Source: Gautieria morchelliformis
Taxonomy: Eukaryota; Basidiomycota; Agaricomycetes; Gomphales; Gomphaceae
Length of the DNA stretch: 64,000 nt
Direction of reading: 5' to 3'
NCBI GenBank assembly: GCA_015179125.1
Contig: WHVA01000186.1
Coordinates: 1 to 64,000 of the forward strand
The position numbers and the translations under genes are program-made. The notes under the pieces are model-generated. The model made no database searches. It saw only the letters and a program-made list of their open reading frames with translations, and was not told the DNA's origin. Shown here one piece after another: positions 21,757-33,800 of the stretch (within the stretch, counting starts at the first letter, position 1; the number at the start of each line of letters is the position of its first letter).

Positions 21757-22282
21757 ACATGTCGTCCCGTCCTTTCTGCCCACACCATCCACACCCTCAT
21801 CTTTCACGGTATTACCACGCATTTTACTCTTTCACTCTAAATGTCAGTTCACCTCCCCTCACATAACACTGACAGCCTCCCCTCCCAGGCTTCATATCTC
21901 CCACCGCCCTCTCGATGCTGCCTACGGACATGAGCTTATAATAATGTTTCCGGCGTGTGTTTGCCAGTGGAAGGGACGGTGGGTGTGTATGGTGTTTTTG
22001 CCGTGTGTAGATACGCCCAGCAAGAGGAACGAGCCCAGTATACGGTACTTCCCTTTGCATAAAACCTGGCCCTCCATCTCAGACCCTGGAGATACACCCC
22101 CACCCAGCCGATGGTACGTCCCGTTTTCCTGTCCCTCGTGTCTCTTACCCAGCACCACTCGCTGCTCCCTACACTCCAACCTCCCGCCTCCTCAAATCTC
22201 TGGACGAGTCACTTCGATCGCTTCAGTGACCATTTCCTCACGCTTCTGGGAAAAGTGTCCGGATGGGAGTCACTGGACGCCA
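21757..22282. other. Unassigned interval
   Basis: A long plus-strand frame runs from 21713 into the next minisatellite and has no recognisable domain. Not called as a gene. Confidence 0.45.
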
Positions 22283-22515
22283 GCTGTCTTCACCGTAGGC
22301 CGCCCCTCCATACGATGCCCCTGCACCGTATCGCGCCCCTCAATACGATACAGAGGCACGGTATCCGCCCCCTCAGTACGGTGCAGAGGCACCGTACCCG
22401 GCCTGTCGGTACGGTGCACCATAGGCCACCACAGTGCGGTCCAGGTGCACCATATCCCGCCTCTCACTACGGTCTCGACCATAGGGTGCTGCTCACTACG
22501 GTGCACTTGCATGAG
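22283..22515. repeat. Minisatellite with palindromic cores, locus 2
   Basis: About seven units, each with a core such as TACGGTGCAGAGGCACCGTA separated by CCCGGCCTGTCGG or CCCGCCTCTCAC spacers. It is the same family and orientation as 480-720. Several cores here have an odd central base (GAG) rather than the GCACATGC centre, yet the arms stay complementary. Confidence 0.7.
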
Positions 22516-23399
22516 GGCTATGCGCCTGGATGGACGTATTAGAGGGCAACGATGATCTGCAAGACAGCTTACCCTCCTGTACATTTACCGCAGGTCATGT
22601 CGAAACGTTCGCAAGGGGGCATCGTTTCTCGCCCTTGAGCATCCGATGTATGCACAGACGGATATGGCATTGTGTTGGTAGAGTACCAAAATGGTTTGGC
22701 GCTCCCCGAAACGTACCTCAGGGATGTAAGTTAGAAGCAACAAACAGAGCACGCGCGTCACGAGTTGGTCACGTGATCACTACCTGACCTCAGAATTAAG
22801 ACTGTGGAGTGACTTGCACGTGGTATCACGTGATCTACCCCAAACACCGCCTGCCTCTCACTCAGCCAACCAGTCAAATATATGAGATTACATACATTGC
22901 ACCACGTCAGTGAGGATCAATTCCGATGTGTGGCCGGGAGATTACTGGATAAGGTGTGATACATCCAACAATGCTACTGTGACTCAAGGGCATGTTATGC
23001 GGACATTGGGAAGCGAGTCTTTAGCATCACACGGCCTGAGATGTAAGTGGGCCCCAGGGCTTCAGGTTCTACCAGTCTTACCAATATACAGCGATAATAA
23101 TGACCCAGCCGCCATCACGCAGGTTTCATGAATAGAGCAAACGGCTCTTCGTGCAGCTCATGCAAACGCGGACAGCTGGGTTGGTCCCCAATCTAGCCAG
23201 CTCGACGCATCGCACTGACGAGAAGTGAAACAGGGCTATGGCAGAATCGATGTATCTCACAATACATCCTCCAAAGGAGAGGATGCCGCAGCTTGGACTG
23301 AGCAGCTCTGAACTGTGCTGAAATATCTGGACGACCGGGTGACGATTATGGTTCTCACCATCAGCGGCTCAATTAAAGGTAAGCCTGACTTGATGGACT
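22516..23399. other. Unassigned interval
   Basis: No coding or RNA assignment. CACGTG-type palindromes occur near 22770 and 22825. Confidence 0.5.
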
Positions 23400-23545
23400 C
23401 ACGGTATGTGGAGGTGGCGTACGGTGTCGGTGCACCGTACGTGGAGACGACCTATGCTGCAGGATGGTGCAGGTGACCGTAGTGAGAGGCCGCATATGGT
23501 GCAGACGCGGGATACGGCGCAGGTGCACCGTATATAGAGGCGTAA
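23400..23545. repeat. Minisatellite with palindromic cores, locus 3 (inverted)
   Basis: Four or five units such as TACGGTGTCGGTGCACCGTA. The spacer appears inverted (GTAGTGAGAGGC rather than GCCTCTCACTAC), so this locus runs opposite to the other two. Units are more degenerate than at the other loci. Confidence 0.6.
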
Positions 23546-23910
23546 GGACGGTCGGCGGTCAGCGTATGTGGACGCGAGGTGAACCGAATACGTAGGAATG
23601 GACGTGTAAATTGACCACCCATGTATTTTACAGCAGCGCACTCGATGTAGCGATATAAATAGACCGCCACGTGTGCCCATTGCGTCACTCTTCCCACGCT
23701 CATTTTACTGACAGCTGACAGCGCTCGATCAACTCGTTGCCACGCGACCTTCATGACAATAGTCCCGTTTCTAGCGCGCGTCCTCCGCCGCGCACGCCCG
23801 CAACGCCAACCCCCCGGGTGCTCAGTGCGAAAGTGCGACGCCTGTGGCAGCATCCACACGCGCCCACGCCGTTCCATACTGCTTCATCCACGCTTGAGTC
23901 TCGAATAACA
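23546..23910. other. Unassigned interval left of the copia element
   Basis: No gene recognised. The copia element has inserted at the CAATT at its right edge. Confidence 0.5.
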
Positions 23911-23915
23911 CAATT

Positions 23916-24035
23916 TGTTGCATCACGTGATGCAGTCAGGGCATTAGTCGCCCGTCGTACTATACAGTACGCGGCTGAGTTCGGAAGAAGAATCATACTC
24001 ATCTTCTTCCGAACTCAGATATCACTGCGCTCACA
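23916..24035 (+). repeat. Copia 5' LTR (120 bp)
   Basis: Starts TGTTGCATCACG and ends GCGCTCACA. It is built largely of palindromes: GCATCACGTGATGC near the start, GTACTATACAGTAC in the middle, and a 15-bp stem (GAGTTCGGAAGAAGA with its complement) separated by about 10 bp. Confidence 0.9.
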
Positions 24036-24077
24036 GGTTATGGGCCCCGCGCCGTAGTCGAAGGAGAGATCATCGCC

Positions 24078-24860
24078 ATGTCAGATTCAGAAGCGGAAAA
24101 CCGCACGAAGAGCACGAAGCTCTCAAGCACAAACTACAACGTTTGGGCGGTAGCGCTACAAGGCGAGCTAATGACTATCAATGCGTGGCGGATTATCACC
24201 GAAGAATTCAAACGGCCAACCGACGCAGCAGAGGCTGAGAAATGGCTACTGAAAAAGGAGGAAGCGGCCGGCATCCTATTAAAATCCTTATCGCCCACAC
24301 AATACGTCCACGTTGAAGGCATGATGGACGATCCCATTGAGATGTGGAAGATGCTAAGAGCAGCGCACCGGTCGCAAGTCGCAAACAGTCGATTCCACGC
24401 GATGAAAAAACTGCTAAACGTACGAAAGGACGACGCCGAATCTCTTATAGACTATATCACCCGTGTTAACACTGCTACAAATGATCTTACAGCCCTTGCA
24501 CCGAATACCCTAACCGTGCAAAACATTATCGATGAAATCGGCGTACACGCGGCGCTTACAGGACTCGATCAAGCTGAATATGGAGCCTTCACGTCCTCCC
24601 TCCTCCTGATCAGCACCCTTGACCGTACCACCGTGGCCACAGCGTTCCGAAATGAAGACCTGAAACGTCAGGCTTCTACGATCTCAACAGTAGCCGCACC
24701 GTCCATGACTCGAAGCAAAAAGAGTACTATTCTTACGTGCGCAGTATGCAAAAAGCGAGGGCACCTGGCAGATCGCTACTGGATCGCTCACTCAGAGCTT
24801 GGACCAGCACGAAATGACAAGAGGAAGGCCGCAAACCAAGCCAGAGAGAGCGCCCCGAGC
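24078..24860 (+). mobile_element. Copia gag part
   Basis: The capsid-like region begins MSDSEAENRTKSTKLSSTNY, followed by the NVWAVALQGEL and WKMLRAAH features of UBN2-type copia gag. A zinc-knuckle-like CAVCKKRGHLADRYW lies near 24740. Gag forms the particle that packages element RNA. Approximate bounds. Confidence 0.85.
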
Positions 24861-24929
24861 GAAAATACGCAGGAACTTGCTGGAAACGCGAATTTGCGGC
24901 TGTCTTTCCCTTCCCACGGCGACGATGCC

Positions 24930-26200
24930 AACTTACGCTGGAACACAGACACGGGAGCGACGAGTCATATGACTCCACACCGACACTGGCTCCGAAACTA
25001 CGAGCCTTACCACGTACCCATCCGATTAGCCACGAATGAAGTCGTTTATTCAACCGGAAAGGGACAGATTCTATTCACCCCTATAATTTACGGGAAAACG
25101 GCACAGGACATCATTTTCTCGAACGTCCTACATGTACCAGCCCTCCAAAATAATCTATTAGCTGTTCTCCGCCTCACCACCCACCACAATTTTACCGTCA
25201 ATATTGTGCGAAGCCGTATCTCATTCGTCCAAGATGGAGAGTTACGTTTCTGCGCCACGGTGCGAAACGGAACTGGTTTCCTAACCGGAAACACTGTCCC
25301 TAACCCAGAATACGCATTCTCCACATCGTCACCCATCGTAGATCGATCTCTATTACACAGGCGACTTGCACACATAGGGTCATCCCGTTTGGAAAGACTT
25401 CTAAAACATGACATGGCCCGCGGAATACATGTAAACTCCAATGCAAGCATGCCACCCATCTGCGAACCATGCATTGCGGCGAAACAACACCGTGATCCGT
25501 TCCCAAAAAGAAGCGAAAGCCGTACATCCAAACCACTCAACCTTGTTGTCTCCGATGTCCATGGACCCCTCCCTGTACGCACACCGTCCGGTCATCGATA
25601 TTGGATAACTTTCACAGATGATCATACACGCTATCGATGTGTGTACCTCCTGAAATCAAAGGATGAGGCCTTCGATGCTTACTGATCCTACGAGGTGTTT
25701 GCCGAAAACCAAACAGGATCACGAGTGAGGAGATTCAGGGACGACAAAGGAGGGGAATATATAGGCCGGAAATGGGACGAGCATTTCCAACACCGGGTAC
25801 GCCACAACAAAATGGAATCTCGGAACGAACCAACCGCACTCTTATTGAAGGAATGATTGCATTACTGCAACAAGCTCGTCTGCCAGCATCAATGTGGGGA
25901 GACGCCCTACAACTGCTAGTCCGTATTATCAATGCCACACCAACCTCTGCACTGCCAGACATGACGCCGTACGAAGCCTGGCACGGCCACAAACCAGCTC
26001 TGGGAATGTTACGTACCTTTGGCTGTACAGCGCATGTTCACATGCAGAAGGATCAAAGGGATGGACTTCAGCCTAGATCTCGAAAATGCATCTATCTTGG
26101 CTTCGAAAATGGATACAAAGATTGGCGTTGTCTCGATCCCACCACAAAGCGCACTATCATATCCCGCGACATTATTTTCAACGAGACTGAGTTCCCGGGC
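24930..26200 (+). mobile_element. Copia protease and integrase part
   Basis: The aspartic protease signature DTGATSHMT is near 24950. The GAG-pre-integrase zinc-binding region (LLHRRLAHIG, CEPCIAAKQH) lies at about 25340-25490. The integrase core follows (VVSDVHGPLP; FTDDHTRY), and then PGTPQQNGISERTNRTL near 25790 with the conserved glutamate. It cuts the polyprotein and inserts the DNA copy. Approximate bounds. Confidence 0.85.
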
Positions 26201-26689
26201 CTCTCCACTAACAACCCTACCCAAAGTCTGCTCAGATCAACACCTGTCTTACTCCCAAATGAGGTCGCTGCACCGCCTGACCCAGACCCACCGGATGCCC
26301 ACCATGAAATCCAACCTCCTCCTATCCCAGACCAACCTGACCATGATCTACCAGCTCCTCCAGACCCAGCCCCACCTGCCCCTGAACCGCCAGTTCCAGC
26401 TCCAGACCCTGCTCCACCCGCACCTCCCGCGCAACCCCGCCGTTCCAGCAGAGCTCCTGCCCGCCCCGACTACCGGTATCTGCATGACCCCTTCTTCAGA
26501 CCACGACCACCTCCCGATCACGACGATCCAGGGCCTGAAGGGGGTGCTGCAGCCAGAGCCTCAATAATCCAGGCCCTGGAATTCATACACGATGGATTGG
26601 ATGTCACCAGAGCAAAATTAATCTCACCTGACACCATTGAGATAGCATTCAATGCAACCATCAAAGATGATCGTGTCCCGAAAACATTC

Positions 26690-28235
26690 GCTGAGGCAAT
26701 GCGGCGCTCTGACGCACCATTATGGAAGGATTCCACAGACGCAGAAATGCAAGCGCTCTTGGACAACGGGACATGGGAATTGGTGAGACTGCCACCCGGA
26801 GAAAAAGCCATTGGTTCACGATGGGTATTCCGAATTAAACTCAACTCAGACGGTTCCCTGGACAAATACAAAAGTCATCTGGTGGCAAAAGGCTATACCC
26901 AGCGACCAGGAATCGACTACGACGAGGTGTTCGCTCCTACCACGCGATGGGCAGCCCTGCGGACGATACTGGCGCAAGGGGCATTTCAGGGAGCGTACAT
27001 GGAGTCCATAGACATTTCGAATGCATACCTAAACGGGATCCTAAGCGACGATGCCCAAATCTATATGGAACAACCAGAAGGATATCATCAAGGGGGTGCC
27101 GACTGGGTATGCAAGCTCAAGCGGGGACTCTACGGACTAAAGCAAAGTGGAAGGCTGTGGTATGAGCGGCTCGGATCGGCACTTGAGAACATGGGATTCA
27201 CACGTCTTCAATCTGACCCAAGTGTCTATGTCTGGACAAGCGAGACCGTCAAGATCGTTATACCAGTCTTCGTTGATGACCTCACCCTGGTATCAAATTC
27301 GAGACACGATCTTGATAGAGTCAAAAGCCGTCTAGCCGAAGTCTTCAAATTGAAGGATTTAGGAGAAACAAGATCATTACTAGGTGTGGAAGTACAGTAT
27401 GATCGCCTGCAGAAGACGCTAAAGCTCTCACAAAAACAATACATCGAGGAACTATTCAATCGATTCCACATGTCCGACTGCCGGCCTGTATTCACACCTA
27501 TGAGCCCTGGATTAAACCTAAGCTCAGAAATAGGACCATCAACACCAGAGGAGATAGCAGACATGCAAAACCTACCTTACTTGAACGCAGTTGGAGCACT
27601 GAACTATCTGGCCATTGCCACTCGCCCTGACATCACCTATGCCGTTGGATGCCTTGCTCGATTCAACTCAAATCCGGGCCCGGCACACTGGGCAGCCGTA
27701 AAACATCTCCTACGTTATTTAAAGGGGACGGTTGACCTAGCACTCACATTCGCGCCAAATAACACGGGCGAAACCTTTCAGACATGGACAGACGCCGATC
27801 ATGGAGGAAATCCAGACAACGGTCGCTCAACATCTGGTTTCCTCATCAAGATCGGGACTGGAACGGTTAGCTGGGCCAGCAAACTGCAGAACATAGTTAC
27901 CCTATCCACGACAGAAGCCGAGTTCGTGGCAGCGACCCTCGCCGGTACTGAAATCATCTGGCTACGAAGCCTATTCGATGAACTCGGTTCGAGGGTTGAG
28001 GAGCCATCTCATCTCTACATCGATAACCAATCCGCACTCACCGTCGCCAAAATCCAGAGCATCACGGGCGAATGAAGCATCTGGATCTCCGATACTTCTG
28101 GTTGCGGGAGAAAGTTGCCCAGAGAGCCATCCAAGTCGGATACGTGCCCACGAAGGATATGCCAGCCGATTTATTAACGAAAGCGTTACCTCGTGAATCG
28201 GTAGAACAGCACCGTCGCGCTATGGGGCTCTTCTG
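26690..28235 (+). mobile_element. Copia reverse transcriptase and RNase H part
   Basis: RT begins near WVFRIKLNSDGSLDKYKSHL, with KGYTQRPGIDYDEVFAP, the palm DISNAYLNG, LKRGLYGLKQSGRLWYERL and the catalytic FVDDLTLV (about 27275). RNase H lies at about 27780-28200 (TWTDADHGGNPDNGRSTSG; TTEAEFVA; IDNQSAL; YVPTKDMPADLLTKALP). A Pro-rich linker precedes RT at about 26270-26460. Approximate bounds. Confidence 0.85.
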
Positions 28236-28263
28236 ATCGCAGATTGACTGCATCAAGGGGGTG

Positions 28264-28443
28264 TGTTGCATCACGTGATGCAGTCAGGGCATTAAGTCGC
28301 CCGTCGTACTATACAGTACGCGGCTGAGTTCGGAAGAAGAATCATACTCATCTTCTTCCGAACTCAGGCAAGTAGTTAGTATCTTGTAGATAAAGAACAA
28401 TCATACTCATCTTCTTCCGAACTCAGATATCACTGCGCTCACA
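28264..28443 (+). repeat. Copia 3' LTR (180 bp, with 59-bp extra segment)
   Basis: Identical to the 5' LTR apart from one single-base length difference and an inserted 59-bp segment. The segment begins GCAAGTAGTTAGTATCTTG and repeats the CATACTCATCTTCTTCC arm. This kind of partial duplication can come from template switching during reverse transcription. Confidence 0.9.
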
Positions 28444-28448
28444 CAATT

Positions 28449-29020
28449 GCCTTGAGTGCCACTCTTCAGCTTCAGGGCTCGCGTCGCTCATTAAATAATA
28501 TCCCTGGCGCAGATCTCCGCTCAATGCGCGTTCCACCCATCAACCCGCCTTGTGATTGGCTATTCCTTTTCCAGCCGGATGAGCTAACCGCCCCAGCCTA
28601 ACAATAGCATCGCGCAGGTGTTCCAGCCCCACGTTCACGTACCTGGGCGTCCCTACAATACACGTAATGTACCCTCGAATATACCCTATGCCTTTAGTGC
28701 CGCACTTACTGGCCGTGGTCACTCACATGGACCACTTAGCTACAGCGTCAGGCTTCAGGCGCTTGCTTCTCCGCGCCCGTCCTCGCTCACTAAATATTAT
28801 CCCGTAACCAACGCTGCAGAATCCCACTCATCCGCGCCCAGAGCGGATCTCCACCCGTCTCACTGCCCCCCCCTCGCCCAAATATATTATTATTTGTCCA
28901 CGCCGAACACCTCGCTTACACAAATTTACTTCCCTATTCCGAGTCCCTGAGTCAATCTCGCTCAACCTAACAATAGCACCCGCTCAGCGAAGCCCCCGTG
29001 GCGATAGTCCCTACTTGCGT
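28449..29020. repeat. Degenerate tandem duplication, about 350 bp period
   Basis: Similar landmarks occur twice: CGCTCATTAAATAATATCCC and CGCTCACTAAATATTATCCC; CAGATCTCCGC and CGGATCTCCAC; GCCTAACAATAGCATCGC and ACCTAACAATAGCACCCGC. No coding frame stands out. It could be a duplicated promoter or intergenic segment. Confidence 0.45.
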
Positions 29021-29029
29021 CTAGCGATT

Positions 29030-29250
29030 GCATGCGCAATGCCCTCCAATGGACAGCGCAGCTGCAGACGCAGGCTGCCCCTCCGCCACCCAGCAGCATA
29101 CGCATACGCACACGCGTCCAGGGCCGCGGGGTGATCGGGCACACGCATACGCGTATGCACAGGCCCAGACGCAGACGCAGACGGAGCACGCCCAACCCCG
29201 CACGCAACGTCGCGGTTTTTGGTGCGGGAGATCAGCGCACGGCATGATGT
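29030..29250 (-). repeat. GC-rich satellite unit, inverted copy
   Basis: The reverse complement of this segment matches the units at 30022-30700 (TGCGTATGCTGCTGGGTGG, CTGCGCTGTCCA). It contains CGCAGACGCAGAC hexamer runs. One unit is placed opposite to the main array, 0.8 kb away. Confidence 0.65.
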
Positions 29251-30021
29251 AGATGCGGCGCGTAGGCGTTTCTGGCCCGCCTTCTGCAGAGCTTCCTTTT
29301 GGTCTGTCATATTATGAGCGGCTTGATTCGATGAAGCGAGTGCGTGCCCGGTCCTCACCGCCGAACCCGCACCCGCACCCTCACCTCCGCACCCTGTCAG
29401 CCCTACACGCACCCGCCATCAGTCGACCAGCCAGTAATGTACCATGCAGCTGCGGACGCCGCCCACCTATCGTGCCCTTGTCCCTGCGCAACCCCACAGG
29501 CTTGGGTACTTGAGTGGCATTGCTCACCCGAGCAGTTCCAATGCAATGTCGCAACGGAACACGCCTGGATTCAGCCAGGCGTGCTGGAGCCCGTGCTGTT
29601 ACAGTGCAGTTCGCACATGCCCCGCAATGCAAACACGCGTCGGGGCCGCAGGACGAGCAGGCACTCACACCCCCATACGGGTACGCACAGGTGTGGATGT
29701 GCGGCAGGCGCAGAGCAGACGCAGACGCAGCATGCGCGGCCGTGCGGTCGAGACGTGCAATGCTGCGTGCGGCGTGATGTAGATGCGCGTGGAGTTATGA
29801 GTGTGCTTCCGGCCTTGTGCAGGCTTCCATACGGTATCGTGCTTGATTCGATGATGAGCAGAGAAGCGTGTGGCTGACTGACATTTTTGGTCGAGTGGCG
29901 ACGTGCATGGGGAGCGCTGGGTTGGCGGGGAGGTGCGGACGCTAGAAAGGTGAATATTTCGTTATTTTGCAACTGAACAGGAGAAAAGCTCACCGGTGCT
30001 TATCTAGAGGCAGGTCCGGGC
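29251..30021. other. GC-rich spacer between satellite copies
   Basis: Contains more partial matches to the satellite hexamers (CGCAGACGCAGACGCAGC near 29715). Open frames on both strands are a consequence of GC bias and lack stops by chance. No gene is supported. Confidence 0.5.
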
Positions 30022-30700
30022 CTGTGCGTATGCGTATGCTGCTGGGTGGTGGAGGGGTACGTGGCGTCCACAGCTGCGCTGTCCATTTCTGGATGGCGGA
30101 GGGTCGAGCGGCGACCTGCATGGGGGCCGCTGGGTCGGCGAGGAGGTGCAGACAGATGGGGTGCTCTGCCTCAACGCGTGACGACGGCCGGGCCCAGGCG
30201 TGCGGCATCTGCATCTGCGTCTGGGCCTGCCGCAGGACCAGGTCTGTGCGTATGCGTATGCTGCTGGGTGGAGGAGGGATAGGCCGCGTCAGCGGCTGCG
30301 CTGTCCACTGCCGGGTGCTGGGTGCCGGAAGGTCGAGCGGCGACGTGCGTGGGCGGTGCTGGGTCGGCGAGGAGGTGCAGACGGACGGGGTGCTCTGCCT
30401 CACAGCTTGGCGCGACGGCCGGGCCCCAGCGTGCTGCATCTGCGTCTGCGTCTGGGCCTGCCGCAGGACTGGGTCTGTACTTATGCGTATGCTGCTGGGT
30501 GGCGGAGGGGTAGGTCGCGTCTGCGGCTGCATTGTCCACTGCTGGGCTCTGGGTGGCGGATGGTCGAGCGGCGACGTGCGTGGGGAGGGCTGGGTCGGCG
30601 AGGAAGTGCGGAGGGACGGGGTGCTCTGCCTCACCACGTGTGGCGACGGCCGCGTGTGCTAGGCCCGTCGTGGACTTGCCTGGGGGGGAAGACTGGCGAC
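30022..30700 (+). repeat. GC-rich satellite, about 222-231 bp units
   Basis: Three consecutive units begin near 30022, 30244 and 30475, each with TGCGTATGCTGCTGGGTGG, CTGCGCTGTCCA, GGTCGAGCGGCGACGTGCG, GGTCGGCGAGGAGGTGC and GACGGGGTGCTCTGCCTCA. The third is shortened at its right end. Open frames in several registers are repeat by-products. Confidence 0.8.
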
Positions 30701-30820
30701 GAGGGCTTGACAGGCGGCGTCCGCGGCTGCGCTGTGCGCTGCTGGGCGGCGGAGCGTAGGGTGGTGAGGTGCGGAGGACTGACTGGGTGAGCACGTGAGA
30801 GGACTGGCGTGGGGAGCGGG

Positions 30821-33800
30821 TTTTTTTTTTTTTTTTTTTTAATCCAATTTATTTCTTTTGGGGCGTGGCCCTATGTAAGACGCTTCTACAAATACCCAGT
30901 TAACAATTTTCTTCTATCTAGCCCTTATATCTCTATCTCTGCTTCTGCTCCATGGGCGACGCCCTGGGCTTGTCCGTGCCTCCGTTGGCGAGGTTTGGTT
31001 GCGCTTCTCGCGCGGTTCGTCCCTACTCCTTCTCTTCTTCCTCCCTATTTTCTCCCTTTTTCCCCGATCTCCAGGTTCCCGTATATTCTCTCAAACCTCC
31101 CTGTGGCGCTGATATCCTTGAACAGAGCCTTCATCGCTTTTGGCTTGGCTAGTAGGTGCTGACGGCACTGGCGGCCTTCTTAGTGTCCGCTTCAGTTCCT
31201 TGCACTGTTCCTTGTATGTGGGCATCTATATAAAAAGTGGTGGACCGTTTCTTCCGCTCTTTTGCACGCTGCGCAAATAGACGTGTCGACCTTTCCTATT
31301 TTGTAAACGTGCTTGTTGAGTGCAATGTGGCCCGTTCTGATTTGTATGAGAATTGCTGCTTGTCTGCGGGCCATGGCTTCGGTCAATTTGGCGTATGCTG
31401 GGGATGGCATTGTCTTGTCTATTCTGTGCGCGTATTCAGATCTCGGCGATCTTGCGAATGCCTCTTTTGCTCTTGTTCTGAGTTCCTTCTTGTGCGTCTG
31501 GAGCTCGCTGCCTTGCTTCTCGGCAGCGTGCCTCGACATTCCATTGGGATGTACCTCTCTTGGCTGCTCTCCCCCCTCGCTGCCTTCTTAGCCTCTTCGT
31601 CCACCCTTTCATTTCCCTTGACCCCCTTGTGTCCTGGCGTCCATCTCATAACCAGCGTTGCGTTCGGTTGTGCCCTTGCGACATTCTCGAGCTGTCCGTG
31701 TATGGCGTCACCAGGTATTGCGCCGGGATCTGCTTTTCTCTTCTGGTCGTCAGTATGGCCGCCTGGCTATCCAACCCTATCACGTATCTTTCGCTGCGTT
31801 CTGCGTTCAACAATTTCGCTCCCATCGCCGCTCCCACTAACTCGGCTTCAAATACAGTGTGCTCTGTTTCCGCTCCCAGATGGAGCTTCACTGTCATCTC
31901 CTCCCTTCCGTCTGTATAGAGGACTGCTGCTGCTCCTACGCCGCCGTCTATGCACGACCCATCGCAGAAGACTTGTGTCCGCGCTGTTTCGTGACTTATC
32001 TCTGCTATTGCCGTCTCCTCGTCCGGTGGGATCACTATTTGGAAGGCGGGGGTCCACTTGGGTCCTCTGATCACCGTGTGTATCTTCTCCATCTTGTGTG
32101 GCTGGAGCTTATACGCGTGCAATATCTCATGCAGTGGCGTTCGGTGTCTCTTGACGTATCTGGAGGCGGTGCGATGAGCTCTGGGGGATAAGGGGTGACC
32201 TTCGGGGAGGCAGGCTATACGGGCGGCGGCTCTGTGCACTATTTTGTCCACTAGCAGGTGGAACGGCAGTACATTCGCATGTGCATCTAATAAATCACTC
32301 GCCGTTGTGTTCATGGCACCCGTTATTGCCAGCGTGGCCTGTCTTTGAACTCTAGCAAGCTTGTTGATGTACCCTTTAGTCCCTTTGTTTCGTGCTGTGC
32401 CTGGCACCAGGTATACGTCAGCTGCGTACAATAGCTTCGGGACGGCTACTGCTATGTAATATTGTCTCATGTACTTAGCTGGTACCCCTCTCGACGGCTT
32501 GGCTAGTCTGCAATATTGTTCCACGAACTTGCTCCCTTTTTGCAGCGCGAAATTGACCTGCTATTTGAACCGGAGCTCCTGGTCGATTATGACACCGAGG
32601 AACCTGTGGGAGGACGTGGGTTTGACGACGTGCTGCCCTATCTTTATGGTGGGTCGTGCCGTCGGTCTGGTCTTTTTGGTTCCCGTGGGGTCAGCTTCTC
32701 GTCTCCTTGTTAGACCCATGAGTCCGAACTTGTCGACTGCGAAGGTGCAGTCGTGCTTTTGCGCCCATTCTTGCACTCCTCCGTGCCTGGTCATGATGCG
32801 TGTCAGTTTATTGAACGCTTCATCCAGGCTCGCCCCTTCTGCGAACAGTGTCGTATCGTCTACGAAGCCGACACTGTCTTCGCCTTTTTTTCCACTGGTG
32901 ATCTCCAGGAGTCCGGCATTGTAGAACTGGTATGATATCGCTGATAGGGGGCACCCTTGGTCCATGCCGCGTCCGGCTTCCATCATCTGCGTGCCGTAGT
33001 CATCCAGTCGTAGCGTGGTCTGTCTGCCCTTGACCTTCCTCCTTATCCATTCTGTGTACTCGCGCGGGACCCCTCTCAATCACATGTTGTGTATCAGTTG
33101 GCTGAGGATGATGCTGGGGAAAGCGCCCTTTATGTCGAGGAACAGTACTCCCAGTACTTTTCCCCTGCGCCATGCGTCCTTCGCTCCTCCGACGAGGTAA
33201 TGGATGGCGTCTGTGGTGGTCTGCCCTGGACGGCACCCGAAGTGATTATTGGGTAGTAGCACGTACCTCTCAGTCATCTTGACTATGTCTTCTGCTATGC
33301 ATGCCGATAATACTTTGCCGATCGTGTCCAATAGTGCTATGGGTCTATACGACCCAGGTGTGCCATAGTCTTTTTTCCCCGGCTTCCTTAGCACTTTTGT
33401 GATGGAGTCCCTCCATTCCGTCGGGTATACTTCTAGTTCGAATGTGGCGCGAAAGAGTGGACCTATATACGGGAGCAAGACGTTAATGCTTTGCTTTATC
33501 ACAGCATTGGGGATACCGTTGGCACCCGGCACCTTGAAAGAGTTCAGCCTTTCTACCGCTCTTCATATTTGTGTGTCTGGGATGCCGGTGTACTCGAATG
33601 CTGCCGGTGGGTACTGTTGTTCGTCGAAGGAGGCTGAGGGGTCGTTTGTCGGCTCTGGGAAGAATGTTCTGAATAGCATGTCGGCTTTGTGTTCGTTCGT
33701 GCTGGCAATCCACGTAGTTCCATCGCTGTGTTTTGTCTTGAGCATCGGTACTTGGGCTCGCCCTCCGTCCGAAGGGTCCATTGACGCATATTTGTGTGCC

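Larger units (their letters stand above)
23916..28443 (+). mobile_element. Ty1/copia retrotransposon, near-whole
   Basis: A 4528-bp element with an exact CAATT target-site duplication (23911-23915 and 28444-28448). The 5' LTR is 120 bp and the 3' LTR 180 bp. Gag comes first, then protease, integrase, reverse transcriptase and RNase H: the copia order. A G-rich polypurine tract (AAGGGGG) precedes the 3' LTR. The LTRs match except for one single-base length difference and a 59-bp segment found only in the 3' LTR, so the insertion looks young. The coding region is nearly whole with about two breaks. Treat as a recent fossil. Confidence 0.93.

Noticed and set aside
23400-23877. Minus-strand frames near the third minisatellite
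   Set aside because: No domain, and they overlap the repeat.
29011-30794. Many long GC-rich frames on both strands
   Set aside because: They overlap in all registers across the satellite, with Ala/Arg/Gly-biased repeats and no domain.
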